DNA of 54,637 nt. Origin: Didymodactylos carnosus (Eukaryota > Rotifera > Eurotatoria > Philodinida > Philodinidae). The stretch spans positions 1 through 54,637 of the forward strand of contig CAJNOQ010000332.1 in assembly GCA_905250885.1 (NCBI GenBank), read 5' to 3'. Positions 23,394-33,194 of this stretch are shown here, one piece after another. A program made the translations under genes and the position numbers. The notes beneath the pieces were generated by a model, which saw only the letters and a list, made by a program, of their open reading frames with translations, had not been told where the DNA came from and searched no databases. Within the stretch, counting starts at the first letter, position 1. Every line of letters begins with the position of its first letter.

Positions 23394-23584
23394 ATTTCTG
23401 TCAGTGGCGGATCCAGAATTATTCTTTGGTACATGCGGTATACGATAAAAGTGTGAGATACGTGCGGTCGTCATAGAAACAAATTATTATAAGAGAGTTC
23501 TGCTGGGAAAAAACAGTTTGTTGGCTAAAAGGTACGAGCGGGAGCTCGTACCGCTCGCGGGCTGTATCCGCCACTGAATTCTGT
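23394..23584. mobile_element. hAT-type MITE with 8-bp target-site duplication
   Basis: The element proper is 23402-23576. Its ends are CAGTGGCGGATCCAG and the complement CTGTATCCGCCACTG, a terminal sequence typical of many animal hAT MITEs. Flanks are ATTTCTGT (23394-23401) and AATTCTGT (23577-23584), a 7-of-8 match consistent with the 8-bp duplications of the hAT superfamily. A smaller hairpin (GGTACGAG ... CTCGTACC) lies near 23530-23551. Confidence 0.85.
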
Positions 23585-23634
23585 ATGAAACGTATACAAA
23601 TCAAAAACACGAAGTAAAGTAGACAATCTGTACA

Positions 23635-24846
23635 CTAAACACTTTCGCCAAGTTCTTTTTTCAAGTTTTCTAAACTTGTTAAAAAATAGTCGATTCGTCT
23701 TGATAAATTCTTATCATTAATTATTTGTTGGTTTCTATAAATACTTTTTATTTTCGATTGTTTGGCTGATATTAATGCTGTTCGTGCACGTTCTATTTTT
23801 GATTTTGTCATTGTTACATTTATTTCCGTATCATTTCGATCGTACGCCGGTAATTTTCCAGCTTTAACAGCTAATTTCAATTGTCTGTAACGTTTGGCAA
23901 ATATAGGATCATGTAGTTTTGCATTTTCAATTATTTCTGGAGTGAGAAATGCTTCAATTTCTTGACGACGGCGAATTGATTCACGATACTGACGTTCCAG
24001 TTCAACATCGAGAAATTGTTTACTACTACGCCGCTTAGCTTTTCGTTGTTCTGCTTTCCATGCTAGCCACTGTTTTCTTGCTTCATCTTCGTCTTGCAAA
24101 GCAAAAACGCGTAATTTAACTGGCCATGAAATTCTTGTGCTGGAATAAGCTGCTGATGATTTATTATCTTCGTAATCTTGTTGTGAAATTGACGGTGGAT
24201 AATTCGAGAGTTCAGTTGTTGTTGAACGCATAGCGGATGTCAAGCGTGAGTTAGGAGTCGTCGATTGAATATGAATTGGGATTATTTCATCGTCACTCGT
24301 GTCATCGTCACTGAGTTCACCATGATATATTTTGATTGGTGCTGTTGATGGTCGATTTAACAATCCACTTCCGGCAGACTGAACACGATTAGGTCGAGCA
24401 AAACCAGAATTGATGCCAACTGGACGCTGACGATTACGACGAGGACTGGATAAGTTTAGCTACAAGAAAAAAGTACAAATTTATTCAATGAAGAGTATGA
24501 AGATCTTAGAACTCATAGAACTGCCAAGATTCAGACTTACTCGTACGCCAAATCGATAAAAATCTTTTTCTGAAAAATCAAAATGTTCAATTTGCTCACT
24601 CTTCTCTTTTCGTAGTTCTTTCATAAATTCTTGTTCTTTTGCGGTTTCATGAGCAACATGTTGCTCATATTCCGTGTTTAATGAGTTTAACAGACATTTA
24701 CATTTATTCAATTCCACTCTATTTTTATAAACAGTTTTTCGTTCATTAAATACTTTTTCGAGGATACGAATTTTAACTTTTGGGTTTGATGAACCCAAAG
24801 TTTTTCGTCCAAATAACATAAAATCAAAAGATTTTCCAGCACTCAT
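23635..24846 (-). CDS. Uncharacterised charged coiled-coil protein
   Basis: Two exons, 24846-24541 and 24459-23635, are separated by an 81-bp intron (GTAAGT ... TTGTAG, phase 0), giving 376 aa. The first exon (residues 1-102) starts MSAGKSFDFMLFGRK and turns into a Lys/Glu-rich helix. A Ser/Pro/Arg linker with an acidic DDDTSDDE patch follows (about 103-190). From about residue 185 to the end the protein is a long basic-acidic helix (EARKQWLAWKAEQRKAKRR ... RRIDYFLTSLENLKKELGE). There is no signal peptide or membrane segment. The composition resembles ciliary or cytoskeletal coiled-coil proteins, but no family was recognised. Its 5' end is duplicated in inverted orientation at 25195-25335. 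Confidence 0.75.
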
Positions 24847-25194
24847 AGTGGAAATGGAAAATGAAAATATGTCGATCGTATCCAGTACATTTTCTATTTA
24901 ATTCTTCTTCTTCATGCTTTAATTTAATCGCTCAGCAGGGCATATCACTCGAGTTTGATCGAACGGATTCTGTGTTTAATAAACAATAAAAATTACCTGA
25001 CAAGAAAGTCAGTAAGTAAATCAAACTACACAAATGAGACAAAATGTAGAGGTGAAGATATAAATCTACTAATAATAAATAAAAGAGCTAGTACTGCTCT
25101 TAAACTGTAAATAGTATAATTTTGTGCCTTCCTCTCATATTGTAGACAGTGTGTGATATGACCTGCTGAGCACTTAAATTAACGCATGTAGACG

Positions 25195-25335
25195 AATGTT
25201 CATACTTTAAATAGAAAATGTACTAGGTGCAATCGACATATTTTCATTTTCTATTTTCGCTATGAGTATTAGAAAATCTTTTGATTTTTTCATGTTATTT
25301 GGATGAAAAATTGGGTTCACCAAATCGAAAAGTTC
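25195..25335 (+). pseudogene. Inverted duplicate of the coiled-coil gene's 5' end
   Basis: The plus strand here matches the minus strand at about 24770-24905, covering the putative promoter/5' UTR and the first codons of the gene at 23635-24846. Shared blocks include ATAGAAAATGTACTAG, CGACATATTTTCATTTTCTAT and the start region. The copy has an ATG at 25262 and codes MS-x-x-KSFDF, then picks up an extra codon and hits a stop after MLFG. It is a dead, head-to-head copy about 300 bp from the original start. Confidence 0.75.
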
Positions 25336-25545
25336 TCTCATAGACACTCTCACATCACGTAAGAGCATTGAGCTAACAAAGTAGATGGAATCGAAGGATG
25401 CTGTTTCGAATGAAGATAGTGAGAAATAAAGATCTTGTTTCTAAGAGATGACAAAAGTTGTATTTTATTTGCTGAGAAAAACGGGTTAAATGTTGAAAGA
25501 GGAAATGAATGAAAAGAATCGCAATATCCATGACAATATTCATTT

Positions 25546-25833
25546 TCAGAGTAATTTTGCTTGATGGAATAATACCTGTCTGTTGAAGAAAAATTCCTCG
25601 GTATTACAAACAATTGTTTGATTATCATTTAACCATTTTTTAAGATCATGAGCCATTGTTCGTCTTTTTGACGATGCTGAATCACTTTGTTCATTAATGT
25701 GTTTGACAATAACTTTCAAACGATTAAACTCTAATTTATTTCTAATCGTAGCATTATATTCATTGTGAGTTAATTTTATTTTTGTAGTCATTATATTATC
25801 TTCATCATCAATATCACCAACTTTGGCTGCCAT
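25546..25833 (-). CDS. Small hydrophilic protein, unknown
   Basis: An open frame of 95 codons starts at an ATG at 25833 (MAAKVGDIDDEDN) and ends at 25546. It is charged, Asn/Lys-rich and predicted helical (about residues 20-75), with no signal or membrane segment. A possible donor (CAG/GTATTATTCC, about 25579) would truncate the last nine codons and link to an exon that could not be found, so the 3' end is uncertain. It is transcribed in the same direction as the coiled-coil gene and lies upstream of it, with the inverted duplicate between them. It could be a young orphan, or the first exon of a gene broken by that rearrangement. Confidence 0.45.
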   Translation of the reverse strand: MAAKVGDIDDEDNIMTTKIKLTHNEYNATIRNKLEFNRLKVIVKHINEQSDSASSKRRTMAHDLKKWLNDNQTIVCNTEEFFFNRQVLFHQAKLL

Positions 25834-26185
25834 TCTTAAATTTTAACGCTCGATAAAAATATTACTTGTACTTGTACAAAAATTCACAATTAGATTCTCA
25901 ATTGAATTTTTCCTGTCTATTAGTATTTCCTAATAGAAATAATTGTTACTGATATCCGTTTGGTTTCAACACACATACACAGACAAAAGAACAATTTTTT
26001 ACGGAAATAAATGAAGAAAAAATATTACCGTTTTCTTTTAACGGCATAGAAAAATGTATCGCTAGAAAAGCCGGAGGATAAACTATGAACCCTGGACGTA
26101 ATGAGAACTGGATAAACGTTCAAACGTTTTTAATACTGAAGTGTAGAACAATGTACATTTGCCTGAAGTACCTTTCCTAGTTTAA

Positions 26186-26401
26186 TTAACCTCTTGAATG
26201 CCGCTATTTTTCCTCTTCCGCGTCCAAAGGCATGCATATGGAAAAAAACGATTAAATATCTCTCTTTGCGTTCGGTTGTTTCGTCACATGTGTTCCTCTG
26301 GCACTTTTTTTTCGTTAAAACGATAGAACGAAAAAGCATATGCAACATATAAAATTTCCTTCATGTTATCTATAGATGCCTTACGGCATTCAAGAGGTTA
26401 A
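26186..26401. mobile_element. piggyBac-type MITE flanked by TTAA
   Basis: The 208-bp element 26190-26397 is bounded by TTAA on each side (26186-26189, 26398-26401). Its ends are CCTCTTGAATGCCG and the perfect complement CGGCATTCAAGAGG. TTAA target duplications and C-rich 13-14-bp terminal repeats are characteristic of piggyBac. The inside has no transposase; a short minus-strand open frame there is incidental. Confidence 0.88.
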
Positions 26402-29038
26402 ACAGCACAGGTATTAGAACGTACTTGATTTCGAATACCGAAGATTATTAGTTAAAATTTTAAAATTTGCTTCGAGAAATTTGTGTTTCAAAACAGTGTA
26501 TTCGTTTTCTAACATAGAGTTCTTTAACTAGTCATATTTTGATAAATGGTATAGAAGTTTTTGCTGTTCACGTGACTTAAAACATGTTTTGGTATTTTTT
26601 CTTTTGAAATATGTATATGTATATGTCACCTTCAAAACTCCAATCCAGAACAATCTTCGATTGGCCTGAACCAAATTTAAATTTGAATATGAACTAGTTG
26701 AAACTTCGATCTTAGCTTGACCTCTAATTTTAGTAGTTCAAACTACGATCGGATTTCGAGTAGGTCAATTTTTAACCTCTCTCCGTGTTATCATAAATTC
26801 GAATGTTAGATCGCATGTTATTATAATGAGATAAAGGGGTATGTTGTTCCGATGTTGCTTGTCACAAGGCTAAATCAACTCTCGGTTTCTGCCCAAATAC
26901 AATTTTGAAAGGACGGGGAAACGGGAAAACTGTTATAAATATCTGAAAGGTGGATTTTTTGCCAATGTTCTGTTGCAACATTTTACAAGGGCCAAATTGA
27001 TGAGACAATGCTATCAGATGTTCAGCCATATTCTTAGTCTCTTTTGTCTGCAGTACAGGTCTCCATGAAATATTTGAAACATGATCTCGTACATGAAGAA
27101 CACATTTAAATTCACTGTCAAGTCTTGTTCTTAAGTCAATCAGATCTATTTATAATTTTGGCAAAAAATAAAAATAATAAGATGAAGCTTTTCTCTGATT
27201 ACTGTATGTTCCGCATTTTTCTTAAGAGAAATTCTCTCAGAAGAATTTTCCACACCGTACAACCGATTTACACGAAATTTTGGTGATGAGACCCTATGTC
27301 ATGAAAAGATCATGATTAAAATTTCGGCTCAAAGTACTGAGTTGTTCAGGAGTTATTGATATCGCAAGGAGAAAAATGAGACTGTTCGTGAAATACATTG
27401 TTCTTGGAATGGGCAGTAGCTTCGGAGCTCGGATTTGTTGTAAATGGAACTAATGACCATCTCAGAAGTATCAGATGCATTTGTTGAATTTCGTCTCCGT
27501 TAGTTTTTGGTACATTTTAAGTCTGTGTAAAATCGTCTGTCACTTTGTGCATTTATGTTTTAGCTATCAAAAAAAAAAACAGAAGCTCATGATGTTGAGT
27601 CATTTCTGAGCAAAATGTACCTTACTGCACGATAAATGCCTTTTGAGAAAAACATAAAACAAGTTTGAAGTTTATATTGCATAGTTCTCTCAGATGGAAA
27701 CAAAATAAGTCGTGCGAGAAAAACTCTCATAACGTAAGGTTTTCATAGAGAGCTATACAGATTCTAAAAAAAGACACATCAGACTACCTATTCATGCAAA
27801 AAAAAACGACTCACATGATAGTAGCAAAGAATCTCTTTACTTTTCATTTACATAAACAGAGAATACACGTATGACAAGCAGGAAAATATTTGTTCTTTAG
27901 CATTTAAATAGTGATTGTAAAGATTCTCAAGTCCTATTTTTCAACAAATCCGATATTTCTTTTTCATTAATATCCAGTTTATCAAAATGTTCGTGAACAA
28001 GAAACTAGGTCTCAACTAGTTCTCAAAATCTCAAAAACAAATCTCTTATCATAATCATAGTCAAACAATTCGGTAAAGTTTCTACTAATTAATGTTGTCT
28101 AAAGCAACGTCTTTGCTTAAATTAAGCGCCTTTGCTTAAAACTTCAGGCATAAAAAAGTTGAATTCATCTATCATACTCTTTAAAAAAAAAGGTATATAG
28201 TTTGTACGAAACTTTAAAAAGGTATATAGATGGTGACAAAAGTTTAAACCTTTTGTAGGTTCGGTAGAGTACCTTTTTTTTTAGAGAGTAGGCACCGCCA
28301 AGTGCAGATGACAGTTCAGAACCCAGAATTTCACTAAACATGCTCGATCATGTGCAAAACAATAGCGCATGAACAAGGATTATTAGAATACACATAGGGA
28401 GAACAAAAGAGAAGACAATAACTGAGACTGACGAAAATGTTGCACAATACTTTTGGAAGATATGACAAATAATATTGAAACTATAGGTTCAGTATAGGTT
28501 AATAAGGTCTTGTATCCCGGAGAGATGAGTTCGACCATGCTTTCAATGCTATAAGCTCTGAAGCTAACGAACTTTCAAAAAGCATCGAATTGAGTTCTTC
28601 TGCGCTTACATGATGTATTCAAAACTTTCTTTTTCTATAAACTTTTTATGATCTTTTCTAACTAACAATTATCGTTTTTCAACGGTTTTCCTATGCTAGC
28701 ATATTACTCACTAGAAAGGTGGATTTTGATGGATTTGAACTTTTTGTGTCATTGCCCTTTTCATAATCCATCAAGTTTAATGTTATTTTTAATTAAAAAT
28801 TACCTAAATCTTTTAATGATTTGTTGTGACCACAGTAAAGCTCTATAGAAATTGATAGATAAAATCTTTATTTATTGACTTTTGTAGCAATGTACAAAAA
28901 AAAATAGTATCTTAGCTACTATATCAGATAGGGCAATCAGTACACTTTATAAACATCCAAAATTTCCAATTCTAATAATAATTAACAAATTATATTTTTT
29001 GACATTTACTTTTATAAAAAATTGAATTGAATGAATGC
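26402..29038. other. Intergenic region with a dead integrase fragment
   Basis: No host gene was found. Besides the integrase relic at 26866-27146, there is a weak inverted repeat (about 28173-28194 with 28268-28290, poly-A/T rich with GGTA/TACC ends). The rest is AT-rich sequence with short open frames only. Confidence 0.55.
26866..27146 (-). pseudogene. Degenerate transposon integrase fragment
   Basis: Read on the minus strand from 27146, the translation gives DLIDLRT, then FKCVLHVRDH, WRPVLQTKET, HQFGPCKMLQ and, further on in another segment, PFKIVFGQKPRVDLAL. These match in order the rve integrase core (first Asp, DH-F-S segment, K-x-x-x-x-V, FGPP-x-IL-x-SDNG) and its trailing VFGQKPR motif as found in KRBA2/SCAND3-like and Ginger-type integrases. 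The DNG catalytic block reads NIG, and stop codons and shifts interrupt the rest. It is a short, inactive relic. Confidence 0.65.
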
Positions 29039-29808
29039 TTAATAACGATTTTTTAAATATTTATCAACAATTTCAAATGCAATAGGAATCTTAGAACTAG
29101 TTGAACGTGAATGTTTTAACATTGAATTCATCCTCATCCATAAATCGTGTAGTATTTTACAAATATATAGTTGATTATTATATACTTTTAATTTTAAATA
29201 CATTTGTAATGGAACATCTTTATAATCATTCAGTTTCGTTGAATAAACTTCGTTTAATTCCTGCATACCTTTTGTACATTCGGCTCTTTTAAAATCTTTA
29301 ATAATTTCAACAATATTTGTTTTATTAACGTATTGTAATAATTTGAACGGTCGATATACAGAATAAGATGTAATAGATTCTAATTGAATATCCAAATCAA
29401 GTACTGAAGATATATCAACTAATCCTTTCAATTGTTCACGTCTAAATATATATGAGATAAAAAGACAAAAGATAAAGAACAAAATTAGCGTGATTATAAC
29501 CATTTTTCCGCTAGATTGAGTACAATCTTTCTTTATCTGACGAACCTCATTTTTCCTAATTTTTCAAATAATTTACCAAAACCTGATAATTGTCCACTTC
29601 TCAACAGTACATAATAGGCAGTCTCATATTGAATATTTCGTTCAGATAACCATCTTATTAAACCGCTAATCGAATCAGTTTGTGAACCATCATTATTTGT
29701 ATTCTTCAAATTAGTGTCTACTAAATCTATCGTTTGATCTTGAAATGACGTACGAGGAATATAGTTTAGAAAACAAAAAGTTAGTAATAATGAGTACAAG
29801 TTTAACAT
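29039..29808 (-). CDS. Secreted orphan protein
   Basis: Two exons, 29808-29546 and 29441-29039, joined across a 104-bp intron (GTTCGT ... ATTTAG), give 221 aa in frame. The N-terminus (MLNLYSLLLTFCFLNYIP) is a good signal peptide with cleavage near residue 20-22. The mature part has helical stretches (LIRWLSERNIQYETAYYVLL; LKLKVYNNQLYICKILHDLW), three Cys after the signal peptide and no membrane segment. No family was recognised. The donor is not a consensus GTAAGT, so an unspliced reading ending at 29533 (91 aa) is the alternative. The unspliced second exon would start with its own hydrophobic stretch, which is then intron sequence. Confidence 0.6.
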
Positions 29809-30275
29809 GTTAAAAGACTAGATTCTTTATTTTTTCTTTTATATTACCAACATGAAAATTAACTAAAACTTGCTAAAGGTAAAACAAAAGAAAACTGAAT
29901 CATCCTTATCAGTATAATTCATCATATGTTAAGCAACTTGCATGATGTATTGATGTAATAGCTATTTCTCAATTTGAATATTTGGAGATAAAATTTGACT
30001 TGACAAACACACTTTATCTGTGGCAAATGCATGCCTTCAACCATATATCTTGTTCTTATAGGTCATAGTGTGAACCAGAGGTCATTATCGGACGAAAATT
30101 CCATAGAATCTCGCAAGATAAGATAAATTTTTTCAAAGTATCCATGAGACGGGACTGGTCAAAATAAAAAATTTCAGACGATGCATGAGATTTCGACAAA
30201 AATTTTGGCTTTTTGCTATTGACGCTCGAGTGAAATATGTCTGTCGAAGAAGTTTTGTCTAATGTTACCCCACCA

Positions 30276-30699
30276 GTTGTTCGAGGGGTACTTTGAATAC
30301 TCGAAAATATGCTTTCGATGGGCCTTCGCCGAGGGCTCGAACCCTCGGAAAATGACACTTCGGACCCCTGATATAAGCTTTTGAGGGGTATCGATTTCAA
30401 GCCCACGGATTTCAGATAGGTAGCGAGCCGTCGAGAAAAATTTCGAGCGGTCGATCCGAGATGTTCGAGACTTTAGAGTCCTCGTCGCATCCTCGGGGGA
30501 GCGAGGGCTCGGAAGCCCCGAACATCTCTGTTCGACGGCTCGAAATTTTTCTCGAGGGCTCGCTACCTATCTGAAATCCGAGGGCTCAAAATCAATACCC
30601 CTCGAAAGTTTATATCGAGGATCCGAAGTGTCATTTTTCGAGGGTTCGAGCCCTCGGCGAGGGCCTATTTTCGAGTACTCGCCGCATCCCTCGAACGAC
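30276..30699. mobile_element. GC-rich foldback with ~185-bp arms
   Basis: Left arm 30276-30468 and right arm 30518-30699 are inverted copies with moderate divergence, separated by about 50 bp. Both arms are packed with CTCGA, GAGGGCTCG and CCCTCG words and are far richer in GC than anything around. No ORF of interest. The base composition and dense palindromic words suggest a foreign or specialised foldback family. Confidence 0.8.
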
Positions 30700-32958
30700 T
30701 TTTTTCATCTGCATGGGTACCTATCCATCGTCTTGTAATCCCTTGAAAAATAACATGTCTCTTCAAAAACGAAAATAATCCATATTCGATTATTGAAAAT
30801 AACACAAAAAGTTCGAAAGAACTTTGCTGGAAGGTTTTTCGAACATCTTGCGAAGAAAAGTGGTATCAATGGATTGAAACGAATGGAAGTGTTATGTCAG
30901 TTGTTGTAACTGAAAAAAAAATGACTATTAAGGAAAGATCAATAATTTTCAGGGTCATATGGTATTTGAATAACATCAAAAGTATATTTTTTAAACACAG
31001 TTTTTCACGTAGAATAAGAATAAAAATGCTTCAAAATTACCAAAAGCAGTACGTGAGACATTCACGCTCATTTTTAAAAAATAAGTCGTTTTTCAGGTTT
31101 TAAGAAATATGAGTTTTTTCAAATTTTCGACCTTAAAAATTTTTTTAGAAGGTTAAATCACATATATTCTGATACAGCTCGACGAATTCTATCCAACCAT
31201 ACATAATTATCATGATAAAAAAGTTTTGTTCGACCTTTGAATTAGCGGTACTTTACACTCCGTCAATAAATATTACTAGAAGAGTAGCCTGTTTTGTACG
31301 CGGGTTTTCATATCACACACAGCCATTAAAATAATCACTTTGGTAGCAAGAGATTCTGTTTTCCAACCTTTACAAAATCCTGTGCATAAGGTAAAGAAAG
31401 TCTAACGATATATTCTAATCGAAGCATATCATTAAATATACTAGACAAAATTCTGCGTCTTTCAAACCTAGAACGAAGTTTTAAAAGTTATTTTACAAGA
31501 TTGAGAAAATCAAAATTTTCCACTTTGAGTTTGATGCCAAGTGACTGTATCTGAGAAAAAAGTTTAATGTGATCCTGTGGAATCGCTTGAAATGAAAATT
31601 ATTTGAACTCTCATAGAACGGGAGTGGACGAAAGTTTTCTTTCGTAGAGCGAAATATTCATCCCATCCTGTCCCATGTTGGCCCCTGGTGTAAATGTTGA
31701 AACGTTGAACAAATTTTATTCCAGGAATACTGAAATGATGCATGTAAAAAGTCACTTCAATCACTGATCAGTTGACTTTCTTTCACTAATCTTTGACTTG
31801 TCCGTCTGCGCTAGCTAAGGACTGATCAGTTTCATCAACGATGAACCAGTCAACAACTAGTTCCTTTTTTTCTAACTAGTCAGAGACAGCACTCAGAACT
31901 TTTGGGACTAGTCGTGCTTGAGGAAAACTGTAAACGAGCACCATTCAGAAAACATTTTCAACATCTTTCATTTGATTCGAGTCAGACTTTCAGCAATCAT
32001 GTGAAGAATCTATGATGATTATTTTAGCTTCAAATATGAAATCTTCCACAACTTATCGATAGTGGAAGGGACAAAATGGAACCGTCATAACTAATCCTGT
32101 TATTCATTCTCAGACAGTAGTTCTTCTAGTTAAGTCTCTTTTAAAATGTAAAGATGAGCTGAATTATCGTCATATCATTTCTTGTCGCAATTCGTCGTCC
32201 TTGCTTTTTATCATACATTTGAAGTCGAAAATGAAAAAAGAACGATTGTTGACGAATAAGGAACTCCTATACAAGAAAAATTTCTAAAAACGGTGGTGAT
32301 CTTTTGTAGATGAAAATGTTCATCTTTTGAATAGAAAACGAATTATTTTTCATTACTTCCACGTGTGTCGCAAATACTGATTTATGCAGTGTCTTGATAC
32401 TTTGTATGAATAATGTTTATTAGATAGGACAATATTTCCATAAAATTTCAAAGATATTTTAAGCTGTGCTATGTCTATATTTTTCAAAATAAAAAATTCA
32501 AACTGTTAAACGTGAATATTGATTGTAAAACGGCTGCAAGTTTTCAACCAATGACTACCGACGCATGAATTGTCCAGAGATAGTTAACAATGATCACTAT
32601 ATTTTGGTGTATAAGGTAAAAAAAGTAAAAACTGACATTATGTTAAAAATAATGAAAGCAAATGACTTGTATCTGCCTATGTATCTTAACATTTATTGTA
32701 CATAAACGTTTAAACCAATAGATATTATGTTTTTCAAGATATAAAATTGTATGATACTTTTTATCGAATACTACACATAGTTAGTTGAACGTGAAGTTAC
32801 TTGTGTATTTGTTCTAAAATCACAAAGTATGAAAAACGAATGAAACACAAAACATAAAATTTTCTATACGGTGATGAAAAAATTATAATAAAAAAAGCGA
32901 TAAAGTGACAAAATAAAAAATAATTATTAATAAAAACGATTGTTTAAATTAAAAAATA

Positions 32959-33008
32959 GATTTCTCTCTCTCTATATATATATCTATATACGTTATATAT
33001 ATATATCA
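32959..33008. repeat. CT/AT dinucleotide microsatellite
   Basis: A run of CT repeats passes into interrupted AT repeats just downstream of the 3' end of the NHE gene. Simple-sequence tract only. Confidence 0.8.
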
Positions 33009-33131
33009 CATTTTGTAATCGCATTGCAAAAAAGAAAAATAGACATATATTAAAAAAAACAATAGTTTTATAAACTTTTACATAAACAGTGACAATAACA
33101 ACAGACAAAAATATATTGTTGTATGTTTTAT

Positions 33132-33194
33132 TTAATCGCTATCGTCTTGTTCACTGCTAACAACAAGTGGCATCATTTCAGCATCAGATAATTT
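33132..33194 (-). CDS. Distal candidate last exon of the NHE
   Basis: A 21-codon phase-0 exon with acceptor GTTTAG codes [20 protein letters not shown] then TAA. An AATAAA on the minus strand (33127-33132) overlaps the stop, giving a very short 3' UTR. The acidic end resembles the acidic tails of NHE6/9. Joining it to exon 18 needs a 1.36-kb intron that contains the proximal exon and a TG repeat. Confidence 0.5.
   Translation of the reverse strand, partial: KLSDAEMMPLVVSSEQDDSD

Larger units (their letters stand above)
29830..33125. other. Intergenic region with GC-rich foldback and AT microsatellites
   Basis: No supported coding exon. It contains the foldback at 30276-30699 and, near 32959-33008, a CT/AT dinucleotide tract. 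The open frame on the minus strand at 30056-30406 falls in the foldback arm and reflects its base composition only. Confidence 0.6.

Noticed and set aside
30056..30406. 116-codon minus-strand open frame
   Set aside because: About a third of it is the GC-rich foldback arm; the frame is a by-product of the repeat and its flank.
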